Notes: generated by a model not told the origin, from the letters alone. 64,000 nt of DNA from DAOUBF01 sp034432795 (GCA_034432795.1 DAOUBF010000078.1:62001-126000); one strand, 5' to 3'. Positions 20,135 to 29,258 are shown, counted from the stretch's first letter. Translations and numbers: made by a program.

Positions 20135-22966
20135 ATGGACACACTGGTCTCGCTTGATCTGGAAACGACCGGGCTGGACCCGGACCACGATGCCATCACC
20201 GAGGTCGCCGTCATCCGCTTCCGCGGCGATGAGGTGCTGGACCAATGGCGCAGCTTCGTCAATCCGGGTCGTCCCATCCCGCCCTTCATCCGTGAACTGA
20301 CCGGCATCCGCCAGTCCGACGTGGACAACGCGCCGCCCTTCTCCAGCATCCGGGGCAAACTGGCGGCGGCCATCGGCTCGTCTGCCATCGTGGGCCACAA
20401 CATCGGCTTTGACCTGGCCTTCCTGCGCCGCTATGGGATGACCTTCGCCAACCCGGCCTTTGATACGCGCGAGTTGGCGGCCATCCTCCTGCCCTGGGCC
20501 GGGCGCTTCTCGCTCAAGGAACTGGCCGACCGGCTGGGCTTTCCCCATCCGAACGTGCACCGTGCCCTGTCCGATGCCGACACCACCCGCAAGCTCTTCC
20601 TCTACTTACTGGAGCAGGCCAGGCGGCTGCCCGAACCCGTCTTGCGCGAGATCGTCGTCGCGGCGCGGCGCATCCCCTGGTCGCTCAAAGCCGTGTTTGA
20701 GGAGGCCCTGGACTACGCCACCGCCTCTGCTCCGCGTCCCCAATCCGGCCGCGATGATGGCCTGGAGCTGTTTCGCCGCCTGCCCCTGGAACGGCGCAGC
20801 CTGCGCCAGGCAGCCACGCCTCAGCCACTGGATGCCGATCAACTGGCCGCGCTGCTGGAGGACGAGGGTGCTTTCGCCCAAAAATTCCCCGGCTTTGAGC
20901 ATCGCCCGCAACAGGTGGCGATGCTGCGGGCCGTGTCCCAGGCGCTCTCCACTGGCCGCCATCTGATCGTGGAAGCGCCCACCGGTGTGGGCAAGGGCCT
21001 GGCCTATCTCATCCCTGCCGTCCATTGGGCCGTCCAGAACGGTTGCCGCGTGGTCATCTCCACCAACACCATCAACCTGCAAGACCAGCTCATGACCAAA
21101 GACATCCCGGCGTTGCGCCAGGTCCTCGGCCTGGACTTTCGCGCCGCCATGCTCAAGGGGCGCTCCAATTACCTCTGTCCGCGCCGTTTCCAGGCATTGC
21201 GCCACGCCGGGCCGACCAACGTGGACGAGATGCGCCTGCTCGCCCGGCTGCTCATCTGGCTGCCCACCACCGAGACCGGCGACCGCGCCGAGTTGAACCT
21301 CTCGGCACGCGAGGCGGCGCTGTGGGCCAGCCTGCTCTCGGCGGAGAACGAACTGTGCACCCATGAGCGCTGCGCGGCCTTCGGCGGGGGCATCTGCCCG
21401 CTCTACCGCGCCCGCCGCCAGGCCGAGGCCGCGCACATTGTCGTGGTCAATCACGCCTTGCTCCTGGCTGACATCGCCACCGAGAACAGCGTCCTGCCGG
21501 AATATGACCACCTGATCATAGATGAGGCCCACCATCTGGAAGAGGCGGTGACCCATGGGCTGAGCTTCCACGCCGACCGGGGCGAGATAGAGCGGCTGAT
21601 CGCCGAGATCGGTCGGCCCCGCGCCGGGCTGATCGGCGATGTGCTGGCGGCCTGCCGCCGCAGCCTGCCCGAGGCCATCTTCGCCGATATAGAGAATTCC
21701 GCCGCCAAACTCAGCCACACCGCCGAGTTGATGGTGAGCACTGTCGCTGACTTCTTCGGCGCGGTCACCGCTTTCCTGGAGAACCAGCGCGAGTGGAACG
21801 GGGGCGAATACAGCCAGAAGCTGTGGATCACGCCCGCTGTGCGCCAGCGGCCCGGCTGGGAGCGCGTGGCCGCGGCCTGGGAGAACCTGGCGCTGCATCT
21901 GGGGGCGCTGGCCGGGGGCCTGGCGCGATTGGGCAGTGACTTCGCCAACCTGGAGGAGTACGACATCCCCGACTGGGACGAGCTTCTGGCGCGGATCATG
22001 GCCGTGCAGCGCCGGTTAACTGAGGTGCGGGCGCAAACCGACGCGCTCATCGCCCACCCCTCTGATCAGATGATCTACTGGCTGGAGCTGGACTGGCGTG
22101 GCCTGGCTTCTGTTCACGTGGCCCCGTTGGATGTCGGCCCCCTGGTGGAGCGCTACCTGTTCCAGGCGAAGGCGAGCGTGGTGCTCACCTCGGCCACGCT
22201 GCGCACGGGGAAGAGCTTCAACTTCATCAAGGACCGGCTGCACGCCTGGGAGTGCCAGGAGTTGGCCGTCGGCTCGCCCTTTGACTATGAAAACAGCACG
22301 CTTTTATACCTGGTCAACGACATCCCGGAGCCGGACCAGCCGGGCTATCAGCAGGCCGTGGAGCGGGTTTTGGTGGAGTTATGTAAAGCCACACGGGGGC
22401 GGGCGCTGGTCCTGTTCACCTCGCACAGCCAGCTTCAGGCGACGGCCCGCGCCATCGCCGATCCGCTGGAGCGCGCCGGCATCCTCGTCTTTGAGCAGGG
22501 CGAAGGGGGGTCGCGCCGCCAGTTATTGGAGGGCTTCCGCCTGAGCGAGCGAGCGGTGCTCCTGGGCACGCGCAGCTTCTGGGAGGGCGTGGACGTACCC
22601 GGCCAGGCCCTCAGTTCGCTGATTATCACCCGCCTGCCCTTCACCGTCCCCTCTGAGCCGATCTTCGCGGCCCGCAGCCAGACGTTTAAAGAGCCTTTCC
22701 AGCAATATGCCGTGCCGGAGGCCATCCTGCGCTTCCGCCAGGGCTTTGGCCGCCTGATCCGCAGCCGCAGCGACCGGGGCGTTGTGACGGTCCTGGACCG
22801 GCGCATCCTGACCAAGGCCTATGGTCGGCATTTCCTGGAGTCCCTGCCTGCCTGCACTATCCGGCGCGGCCCGGCTTCGGCGCTGCCTGCGCTGGCCGCC
22901 CGCTGGATTGATGGCCCGGCGGCGGGAACAGAGGCCGGGGTGAGTGCGTCTCTAAGGCAGCGGTGA
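20135..22966 (+). CDS. dinG: DinG-type helicase with N-terminal DnaQ-like 3'-5' exonuclease
   Basis: A 943-residue protein. The exonuclease domain (about 1-165) has SLDLETTG (D8, E10), GHNIGFD and HRALSDAD (H142, D147). The XPD-like superfamily-2 helicase follows, with Walker A APTGVGKG (281-288), DEAH (463-466), and four cysteines placed as iron-sulfur ligands (C348, C408, C413, C421). C-terminal motifs include GTRSFWEGVDVPG and FGRLIRS. It probably unwinds 5'-3' on damaged or R-loop DNA. This exonuclease-DinG fusion is the Gram-positive form. The stop overlaps the next start by 4 bases. Confidence 0.93.
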   Translation: MDTLVSLDLETTGLDPDHDAITEVAVIRFRGDEVLDQWRSFVNPGRPIPPFIRELTGIRQSDVDNAPPFSSIRGKLAAAIGSSAIVGHNIGFDLAFLRRYGMTFANPAFDTRELAAILLPWAGRFSLKELADRLGFPHPNVHRALSDADTTRKLFLYLLEQARRLPEPVLREIVVAARRIPWSLKAVFEEALDYATASAPRPQSGRDDGLELFRRLPLERRSLRQAATPQPLDADQLAALLEDEGAFAQKFPGFEHRPQQVAMLRAVSQALSTGRHLIVEAPTGVGKGLAYLIPAVHWAVQNGCRVVISTNTINLQDQLMTKDIPALRQVLGLDFRAAMLKGRSNYLCPRRFQALRHAGPTNVDEMRLLARLLIWLPTTETGDRAELNLSAREAALWASLLSAENELCTHERCAAFGGGICPLYRARRQAEAAHIVVVNHALLLADIATENSVLPEYDHLIIDEAHHLEEAVTHGLSFHADRGEIERLIAEIGRPRAGLIGDVLAACRRSLPEAIFADIENSAAKLSHTAELMVSTVADFFGAVTAFLENQREWNGGEYSQKLWITPAVRQRPGWERVAAAWENLALHLGALAGGLARLGSDFANLEEYDIPDWDELLARIMAVQRRLTEVRAQTDALIAHPSDQMIYWLELDWRGLASVHVAPLDVGPLVERYLFQAKASVVLTSATLRTGKSFNFIKDRLHAWECQELAVGSPFDYENSTLLYLVNDIPEPDQPGYQQAVERVLVELCKATRGRALVLFTSHSQLQATARAIADPLERAGILVFEQGEGGSRRQLLEGFRLSERAVLLGTRSFWEGVDVPGQALSSLIITRLPFTVPSEPIFAARSQTFKEPFQQYAVPEAILRFRQGFGRLIRSRSDRGVVTVLDRRILTKAYGRHFLESLPACTIRRGPASALPALAARWIDGPAAGTEAGVSASLRQR

Positions 22967-24678
22967 TCAAAACTTTGGTGATAGCCCTTATCCTGCTGGC
23001 CGCTGCGTTCGCCTGCCAGATCACGGTCAGGGTCGGCCCGACCGCTGCGCCCACGCCCGCGCCGACCCTGGCGCCAGGCCGTATCCCGCTCTCCCTGCCG
23101 ACGAACACGCCCCGTCGTCCGCTGCCCATTTCCCCGACCGCGGTCCCGACGGCTACGCCGCCCGGCCCGGCGCCGAGCGCCGCAGCGACCGTCCGAGCCA
23201 CCGCCCGCGTGCCGCAGGCGCCCTGGCCCTATCCGCGCGCCAACGCGCACAACACGGCCTCCACCGACCTCAAGGGCCGCTTCACCACCCGCCCCCGCGT
23301 CGCCTGGGCGTTTGAGCCGCCCGCCGGAGAGTTGCTCCCGGCCTACCTGGTGGCAGGCGACCTGGCGGGGCAGGGGCGGCTGGAGGTCATCGTGGCGGCC
23401 TCCGGCTTCGGCCCATTTGATAACTACCTCTACGCCGTCCGCACCGAGAACGGCAGCCTGTATTGGATGGCGCCGGTGCCTTTCATCGTCCGCTGGGCGC
23501 CGCCGGTGTTGCTTGATCTCACCGGCGACGGCAGGCTGGACCTGGTGGTGGGTGGCTCCGGCGGCGAGGGCCGCGTTTGGGCGCTCAACGGCCAGACGGG
23601 CGTGGAACTCTGGCACAGCCAACTGCGCACGGCCACCACCGGCATGACCGCCGGTGACTTTGACGGCGATGGCCAGCCGGATGTCTTCGCCACCGACTAC
23701 AGCAGCCCCACGCGCATCGCCCAACTCCTGGACGGGCGCACCGGCGAGCAACGCTGGCGGCGTAACCTCAGCGGCACGAACTACAATATCCCGCTGGCGC
23801 TGGACCTGGACGGCGACGGCAGGCAGGAGTTGGTCTTCTCGGCCCATGACCCGGCCCGCTACCGTGAGCGCTTCTACGCCCTGCGCCTGGACGGGCGCAG
23901 TCTGTGGGAGATCATCTCCACACCCACCCGCGAGCAACTGGCGCGGACACGAGCGGAAACCGGCCACATCACCGAGTTCGGCTACACCTCGGCGCTGGCC
24001 GCCGATTTCAACGGCGACGGCCAGCTTGACATTGGCGTGGGCACGGACTTAAATTACTACGTCTTCCGCGCTGATGGCCGCAAGCTCTGGCAGGCGCCTA
24101 CGGGCATGTTGGGCAACAATCTCATCTTTCGCACGGATCAGAATGGCCAGCAGACGGTGATTGACAGCCATTACAAGGTCACCGACGCGGCCGCCGATGA
24201 CCTGAACGGCGATGGCACCCCCGACGTCGTCTTCGGCCTGAGTTCCGACTTTGATGAATACCAGATGTTGGAGGGGGGACGCATCATCAGCCGCACGATC
24301 ACCCACCTGGTGTCGCGCAACAGCGCGGTGGCCCTGGATGGGCGCACCGGCCAGGTTCTGTGGACCTTCATCTCAAACGACTACCCGCTGCCCGAATGGG
24401 GTGGGGCGATGAACGACCCGATCATCGCGGACGTGGACGGCGACGGCCATAAAGACGTGCTGATCGTCTCCAATGACCGGCATCTGTATGCGATTCGCGG
24501 GCGCGATGGAGCGAAGCTGTGGGATTGGTCCAACGGTGAGGAGTTCCGCAAGAGCCTGATCTTCGTGGATGCCGATGGCGATGGCTGGGGGGACATCCTG
24601 GCCGTCGTGGGCAACCGCCTGATCGCGCTTTCGCCGTACACCCTGGGAGTCTCCGGTTATGGCCCTCCAGAGCAGTGA
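22963..24678 (+). CDS. Exported lipoprotein-like FG-GAP/PQQ-type beta-propeller
   Basis: A 571-residue protein with an N-terminal signal (VIALILLAAAFACQ; the cysteine makes a loose lipobox) and a Pro/Thr/Ala-rich spacer (about 25-85). The propeller is built of repeats containing D-x-D-G-D-G calcium-binding loops (DFDGDGQPDV, DLDGDGRQEL, DFNGDGQLDI, DLNGDGTPDV, DVDGDGHKDV, DADGDGWGDI). It is probably anchored outside the membrane as a binding or scaffolding protein. GTG 22963 overlaps the dinG stop. The next gene starts 20 bases inside it, so translation is coupled. Confidence 0.82.
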   Translation: MIKTLVIALILLAAAFACQITVRVGPTAAPTPAPTLAPGRIPLSLPTNTPRRPLPISPTAVPTATPPGPAPSAAATVRATARVPQAPWPYPRANAHNTASTDLKGRFTTRPRVAWAFEPPAGELLPAYLVAGDLAGQGRLEVIVAASGFGPFDNYLYAVRTENGSLYWMAPVPFIVRWAPPVLLDLTGDGRLDLVVGGSGGEGRVWALNGQTGVELWHSQLRTATTGMTAGDFDGDGQPDVFATDYSSPTRIAQLLDGRTGEQRWRRNLSGTNYNIPLALDLDGDGRQELVFSAHDPARYRERFYALRLDGRSLWEIISTPTREQLARTRAETGHITEFGYTSALAADFNGDGQLDIGVGTDLNYYVFRADGRKLWQAPTGMLGNNLIFRTDQNGQQTVIDSHYKVTDAAADDLNGDGTPDVVFGLSSDFDEYQMLEGGRIISRTITHLVSRNSAVALDGRTGQVLWTFISNDYPLPEWGGAMNDPIIADVDGDGHKDVLIVSNDRHLYAIRGRDGAKLWDWSNGEEFRKSLIFVDADGDGWGDILAVVGNRLIALSPYTLGVSGYGPPEQ

Positions 24679-26680
24679 GCACCTCACCTATGGCTTTCTG
24701 GACGTAACCGACGGCGTGCGCTACGAGGGCCAGCCGCTCGGCGCGGCGGTTCTCCCCGCCCCCAGGCACGCTGCGCGCAATCGTGTCGGCGACACGCTGT
24801 GCCTGCTGCTGGAACTGGACGGCCCCCAGCCCATCCCGCAGACGATGTACCGCGATGTGATCGCGGCCATCGCCGACACCTATTTTCTGCACCCAGGCAG
24901 CATCACCGCCGGGTTGCGTGCAGCCATTGCCGAGGCCAACGCCGCCCTTCTGCGCGAGAACACCGGCCCAGAGCCGCGCACTGTGGCCTATGGTGCGCTC
25001 ACCTGCGCCGTCTGGCACGGGAACGAGGTGATCATCGCCCAGGCAGGCCCAGCGCAGGCGGCGATGGTGCGGGCGGGCCGCCTGGAACGCTATCCGCCGC
25101 CGCCTGTGCCCGGCACAGCCTCGGCCCGGCCCATGCTGGCGCTGGGGCAAGCGCGCAACCTGGACCCGGCCTTCTTCTACACGCCCGTCCGCCCCGGCGA
25201 CCGCCTGTGCCTGCTCAGCGGCCTGCCCGCCGAACCGGGCAGCGAAGCCCTGATCCGTGCTCTCAGCCATGCGGACCCGGAAGCTGTGCTGGACGATCTG
25301 GCCTGGCTGGCGGGCGAGGGCAATGTCTCGGCGGTCCTCATCGTCGTCGGCGCACAACGGACGGAGGACGGAGGACGGAAGACAGAAGGCAGAGGGCCAT
25401 CGGTCCTCCGTCCTCCATCCTCCGTCCTCCGTCGTCTCTCGTCCCTTCTGAACGAGTGGCTGCCCCAGCCCCGACCGCGCGGCGAACGCCCGCCACCTGC
25501 CTGGCGGGGCCGACCGGCGCCGCTGGGTCTGCTGCTCCTGATCGCCATCCTGGTGCCCGCGCTGGTCTCGTTTGTGACGGCCCGCATCTATATTGAGCGC
25601 CAGCGGGACGCCCAGTTCGCCGATCTCCTCACCCAGGCCCAGGCGGAGGTAGAACGCGCCCGCGCTGGGGGTGCGGACCCTCAGGCCGCCCGACCTCACT
25701 GGGAGGCGGCGTTGGCCTGGCTGGAGGCGGCCGCGGCCTTGCGCGGCGACGACCCCGCCCTGGCCGAGCTGCGCGCCCAGGCCCAGGGCGAACTGGACCG
25801 TATGGACCGGGTCATCCGCGTCCACCCGGTCCGATTGCGGGAATTCCGGGAGGGCACGCCTGGACGGGTGTTCGTCCGAGGCGCTGAGGTCTATACGCTG
25901 GATACGGGCAGCGATGCCCTTTACCGAGATACACTTGACCAGGAGAAGGCCAGGCTGGCTCAGGCGCCCGCCGGCCCGTTGATCTTTAAGGGGCAGGCGG
26001 TCAGCGCGCAGGTCCTGGGCGAGCTGGTGGAGATGGCCTGGCTGCCGCCAGCGGCCTCGCTGCGCACGGAGGCTCTGGCCGTCCTGGACGCCAATGGCGC
26101 ACTGGTGATAGTCGCGCCCGGCGCAAACGAGCTTCGGGCGCAGCCCCTGCCCGATATGGGCAGTCCATTCGGACAGGTCCGGGCCATGGCCGGGTTTCAA
26201 GGCAATCTGTACCTGCTGGACGCAGAAGGGGGGCAGATCTGGCGTTACGAAGGGCGCGAGGCCGTGTTTAGCCTTCCCCCCAGGCCCTATTTTGACCAGG
26301 CGCGCCCCGAACTCACTGAGGCCCTGGACCTGGCCATTGAACCGGAGGGGGCGGTGTTTGTCCTGCGCCAGGATGGGGAGGTGTTGCGCTTCTTTGGTGG
26401 CAATCCCCTTCCCTTCAGTATCACCGGCCTGAGCCAGCCGCCGGGCCGACCGGTGGCCCTCTTTTTGAGCCAGGGCCCGCTGGCGCCCTCGCTGTATATC
26501 GCCGATGCCGGGGAGCAACGTATCATCCACTTAAGCCTGAGCGGGGTCTATCTGGGCCAGATCAAGGCCGATGCGGGCAGCTTTGAGGGGTTAAGTGGTC
26601 TGTTCGTGGACGAGGCGGGCCAGCGCCTGTTCTTCACCAATGACCAGGGGCTGTTTATGGCCGAACTGCCCTCCCAATGA
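24659..26680 (+). CDS. Membrane protein with PP2C-like N-terminal domain and external beta-propeller
   Basis: A 673-residue protein. Residues about 1-240 resemble a PP2C-type phosphatase fold (AALLRENTG, ALTCAVWHGNEVIIAQAGPA, LLSGLP), but the acidic metal-binding residues are not convincing, so it may be a pseudophosphatase. Then come a repeat-encoded Arg/Pro/Ser segment, one membrane helix (LGLLLLIAILVPALVSFV, about 285-305), a helical stalk and a C-terminal NHL-like propeller (about 390-673). A cytoplasmic sensor linked to an outside propeller is suggested. It overlaps the previous gene and probably functions with it. Confidence 0.6.
   Translation: MALQSSEHLTYGFLDVTDGVRYEGQPLGAAVLPAPRHAARNRVGDTLCLLLELDGPQPIPQTMYRDVIAAIADTYFLHPGSITAGLRAAIAEANAALLRENTGPEPRTVAYGALTCAVWHGNEVIIAQAGPAQAAMVRAGRLERYPPPPVPGTASARPMLALGQARNLDPAFFYTPVRPGDRLCLLSGLPAEPGSEALIRALSHADPEAVLDDLAWLAGEGNVSAVLIVVGAQRTEDGGRKTEGRGPSVLRPPSSVLRRLSSLLNEWLPQPRPRGERPPPAWRGRPAPLGLLLLIAILVPALVSFVTARIYIERQRDAQFADLLTQAQAEVERARAGGADPQAARPHWEAALAWLEAAAALRGDDPALAELRAQAQGELDRMDRVIRVHPVRLREFREGTPGRVFVRGAEVYTLDTGSDALYRDTLDQEKARLAQAPAGPLIFKGQAVSAQVLGELVEMAWLPPAASLRTEALAVLDANGALVIVAPGANELRAQPLPDMGSPFGQVRAMAGFQGNLYLLDAEGGQIWRYEGREAVFSLPPRPYFDQARPELTEALDLAIEPEGAVFVLRQDGEVLRFFGGNPLPFSITGLSQPPGRPVALFLSQGPLAPSLYIADAGEQRIIHLSLSGVYLGQIKADAGSFEGLSGLFVDEAGQRLFFTNDQGLFMAELPSQ
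25357..25436. repeat. GGACGGAGGACGG palindromic repeat inside a coding region
   Basis: A left arm of ACGGAGG units (25357-25379) is complemented by TCCTCCGTCCTCC units on the right (25403-25434). It is read in frame as an Arg/Pro/Ser-rich stretch just before the membrane helix of the host protein. Confidence 0.8.
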
Positions 26681-26949
26681 TCTCTCCCCGGCTGGCGATG
26701 CCGACCGGGCGGGTGCTCCAGTTTCCTTGATGCCTGTAGATAATCCGTTCAATCCGTTCTCAGAATCCGTTGACAGCAATCCGTTGAGTACCTTAAAGCC
26801 AACGCCCCGGTCGCTTTGAGCAAATCGCGCGCTCGTGTTAAAATGTGCCGCGATGTTTCCATCCTCACTCGTCCTTCAGGCGGGTGCCACCATGTCTGCA
26901 GGCGAGTGTATTTAGAACTCCGGGCAACGTAAGCCTGGGGCTTGCGTTG
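26681..26949. other. Intergenic region holding repeat copy 4 and little else
   Basis: No gene is supported between 26681 and 26949. The region contains the AACGGATT element at 26720-26792; the rest has no recognisable signal apart from TTAAAATG near 26838. Confidence 0.5.
26720..26792 (-). repeat. AACGGATT repeat, copy 4
   Basis: AGTTTCCTTGATGCCTGT is followed by four AATCCGTT units (26742, 26751, 26764, 26778) and GAGTACC. It is nearly identical to 16712-16784 but lacks the second terminal inverted repeat. Confidence 0.75.
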
Positions 26950-27237
26950 ATGAAACACTTGAGGGACCTGATGCTGCTTGGGTTTGCTCTCAGCGTTCCT
27001 GCGGCAGTATTAGCGGCGTGGGCCAGCCAGACCCCGACGCCGACGCCAACACCTGTGGAAGCCGCCGACATGCTGGCCGGGGCTGCCCTGCCCTGGGCCT
27101 GCGGCTTGAATATCCTGGCGGTCCTCCTGGGGCTTTACCTTCTCCTGGGCCGGCCCGCCCCAGCCATGTCGGGGAACGCGATAGAGGAGGAAAGGCCCTC
27201 GACGGATTATCTCAAGGAAGCGGGGAAATGGGAGTGA
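26950..27237 (+). CDS. Small two-helix membrane protein, unknown
   Basis: A 95-residue candidate with two hydrophobic segments (LMLLGFALSVPAAVLAAW and LNILAVLLGLYLLLG) separated by a Thr/Pro linker (TPTPTPTP). The last dozen residues (from STDYLKEAG) are encoded by a diverged AACGGATT-family repeat. There is no clear ribosome-binding site before ATG 26950, so the start is uncertain. It overlaps the next gene by 10 bases. No family is recognised. Confidence 0.5.
   Translation: MKHLRDLMLLGFALSVPAAVLAAWASQTPTPTPTPVEAADMLAGAALPWACGLNILAVLLGLYLLLGRPAPAMSGNAIEEERPSTDYLKEAGKWE
27200..27229 (+). repeat. Diverged AACGGATT-family repeat, copy 5
   Basis: CGACGGATTATCTCAAGGAA followed by GCGGGGAAAT, ending at the HAD start codon. 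It encodes the C-terminus of the preceding small protein. Confidence 0.55.
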
Positions 27238-27989
27238 TTCGCGGCGTAATCTTTGACCTGGGCGGGACACTGCTCCACTTTGAGGGCAACTGGCACGACG
27301 TGCTGAGCGAAGGCCGGGCCGCCCTGGCCGCCCATCTCAAGGCAGGCGGGCTGGCCCTGGACGAGGCCGACTTTATCGCCCGGTATGGCGCTTATGTGAA
27401 TGCCTTCTACACGCAGCGCGAGCACGACTGGGCCGAGTACACGGCGGCCCACGTCCTGCGCCTGTGCCTGGCCGAAATGGGCTTCACCCAGGTCCCGGAG
27501 GCGCTTGTGCAGGAGGGACTGGCGGCGCTGTTCGCTCCCGCCGAACGGATGTGGCGCCCTTTTGACGACACTCACGCCACCCTGGAGCGCCTGCGCGCCG
27601 CCGGGTACCGATTGGGGCTGATCTCCAACGCCAGCGATAACGGCAATGTCCAGCGCCTGATCGATCGCGGCGGCCTGCGCCCCTGGCTCCATCCCATCCT
27701 GGTCTCGGCGACGCTGGGCATCCGCAAGCCCAACCCGCGCATCTTTGAGAAGGTTCTGGAGCAGTGGCAGTTGCGGCCCGAGCAGGTCGTGATGGTGGGC
27801 GACACGCTCGGCGCGGACATCCTGGGTGCGCAACTCACCGGCCTGCGCAGCGTGTGGGCCACGATGGACGCCGACAACGCGGCCAACGCCGCTCACCGCG
27901 ATCACATTTGCCCCGATGCGGAGATCGCCACCCTGAGTGAGTTGCCCGACCTGCTGGCCCGTTGGAATGGCACTCAACGGATCATCTAA
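27228..27989 (+). CDS. HAD-superfamily hydrolase
   Basis: A 253-residue phosphatase-like protein. Motif I is VIFDLGGTLL (with G instead of the usual second D, as in several HAD subfamilies), motif II LISNAS, motif III KPNPRIF and motif IV MVGDTLGADILGA. A helical cap domain lies between motifs I and II, as in the C1-capped subfamily. The missing second aspartate suggests altered or lost phosphatase activity. ATG 27228 overlaps the end of the small membrane-protein gene. The C-terminal residues (GTQRII) are encoded by another repeat copy. Confidence 0.82.
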   Translation: MGVIRGVIFDLGGTLLHFEGNWHDVLSEGRAALAAHLKAGGLALDEADFIARYGAYVNAFYTQREHDWAEYTAAHVLRLCLAEMGFTQVPEALVQEGLAALFAPAERMWRPFDDTHATLERLRAAGYRLGLISNASDNGNVQRLIDRGGLRPWLHPILVSATLGIRKPNPRIFEKVLEQWQLRPEQVVMVGDTLGADILGAQLTGLRSVWATMDADNAANAAHRDHICPDAEIATLSELPDLLARWNGTQRII

Positions 27990-28005
27990 AGGGTTCAAGG
28001 GAAAT
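27972..28005 (+). repeat. Diverged AACGGATT-family repeat, copy 6
   Basis: ACTCAACGGATCATCTAAAG followed by GGTTCAAGGGAAAT. It contains the HAD stop codon and lies 9 bases before the glycosyltransferase ATG. Confidence 0.6.
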
Positions 28006-28013
28006 GGGACACG

Positions 28014-28763
28014 ATGAAGCTCTCTATCATCCTGCCCATTTACTTTGAAAATAGAAGCGCATCGGCCACGCTTCGGGAAATGGTGCGGCGCGTGGCCGCC
28101 GTCCCCCTGCACAAGGAGATCCTCCTGGTGGACGATGGCTCTGGCGTGGACATCACTGCCATCCTAGAGGGTCTGGACGTGCCGGGGCTGCGTCACCTGC
28201 GCCATGACCTCCATCGTGGCAGGGGCGCGGCCATCCAGACCGGGTTGAGCGCCATGACCGGCGACGTCGTGGTCATCCAGGAGGCTGACCTGGCCTATGA
28301 CCCGCAGGACCTGCCCCGCCTGCTGGCCCCCATTGTCGCCAGTCAGACGCAGGTCGTCTATGGCGTGCGCAGTTTCGCCAGCCAGGGCTGGACCCTGCGC
28401 CTGGGCAACCGCCTGGTGGCCTCTGTGACCCAGTTGCTCTACGGTGTGCGCCTGCGCGATATGGCCACAGGGGTCAAGATGATGACGCGGCGCGTGGCTA
28501 AGGGGCTACGGCTGGAGAGCCAGCGCCTGGAGGTGGAGGCCGAACTGACTGCCAAGATCCTGCGCCAGGGCTATACCATCCTGGAGGTGCCCCTCCACAC
28601 CAGCGCCCGCCCTGATCGCGGTTGGGACAGGGCGGGCCTTACGCCGGCGCTGCAGGGCCTGCCCACGCTGTGGGCGCTTATTCGCTACCGCTTCTGGCGA
28701 CCGCTTCCGTCCTCTGGCGCGGAGCTTCAGGTGGTCCAGAGCGAAACCACCCAATCGGACTGA
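28014..28763 (+). CDS. Family 2 glycosyltransferase
   Basis: A 249-residue GT-A-fold enzyme. SIILPIYFENRS, EILLVDDGSGVD, GRGAAIQTGL and VVIQEADLAYDPQD (in place of the usual QDADLEYDP) are the nucleotide-sugar-binding segments of the DPM1-like group. There are no strong membrane helices, in contrast to larger polyprenyl-phosphate glycosyltransferases. The donor and acceptor are unknown. ATG 28014 lies 24 bases after the HAD gene and follows a repeat copy. Confidence 0.85.
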   Translation: MKLSIILPIYFENRSASATLREMVRRVAAVPLHKEILLVDDGSGVDITAILEGLDVPGLRHLRHDLHRGRGAAIQTGLSAMTGDVVVIQEADLAYDPQDLPRLLAPIVASQTQVVYGVRSFASQGWTLRLGNRLVASVTQLLYGVRLRDMATGVKMMTRRVAKGLRLESQRLEVEAELTAKILRQGYTILEVPLHTSARPDRGWDRAGLTPALQGLPTLWALIRYRFWRPLPSSGAELQVVQSETTQSD

Positions 28764-28764
28764 C

Positions 28765-29187
28765 CTATTTAACCACCAGCACCGGGCATTCGGCGCGCTG
28801 GGTTACCGCCATGCTGACGCTGCCCAGGATCAGGCCGCGCCAGGTGCCCAGGCCACGCGCCCCCACCACAATCAGGTCGGGCCGGCGCACCTCGGCCACA
28901 TTGAGGATGGCCTCCGCCGCCGGCCCCTCCACCACCTCTGTTTCCACCTCGGCCACGCCCAGTTCGCGCAGGCGCCTGGCGACATCGGCCACCAGCGCCT
29001 CGGCCTCCTCCAGCGTCTTATACAGCGTCCGGCTGTAGTTCGGCTCGCCCAGGTAGCCCGGCACAGGCGTATAGGCATGGAGCACGATCACCCTGGCGCC
29101 GTAGCGCACTGCCAGCGAGGCCACGAAGTCGCCGGCGCGCTCGGCGGGGGCCGATCCGTCAGTGGCATAGAGAATGCTCTGAATCAT
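28765..29187 (-). CDS. Universal stress protein UspA family
   Basis: A 140-residue single USP domain. SILYATDGSAPAERA at the N-terminus and the ATP-binding GARGLGTWRGLILGSVS near the C-terminus place it in the ATP-binding class. Convergent with the glycosyltransferase, the two stops being 1 base apart. A consensus promoter lies 31 bases upstream (29218-29246) and AAGGAGAG precedes the ATG. Confidence 0.9.
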   Translation of the reverse strand: MIQSILYATDGSAPAERAGDFVASLAVRYGARVIVLHAYTPVPGYLGEPNYSRTLYKTLEEAEALVADVARRLRELGVAEVETEVVEGPAAEAILNVAEVRRPDLIVVGARGLGTWRGLILGSVSMAVTQRAECPVLVVK

Positions 29188-29217
29188 CTCCGCTCTCCTT
29201 GCGTGGTTTGGGGGTGG

Positions 29218-29246
29218 ATTATAAACGCCCTATTCAGGCCATGCAA
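29218..29246 (-). promoter_or_regulatory. Sigma70-type promoter for uspA-like gene
   Basis: On the minus strand TTGCAT, 17 bases and TATAAT. Confidence 0.75.
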
Positions 29247-29258
29247 CCGCCCACCGCT

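Noticed and set aside
24422..26530. Long minus-strand frame of 702 codons opposite the propeller protein
   Set aside because: Composition and lack of motifs identify it as an antisense shadow.
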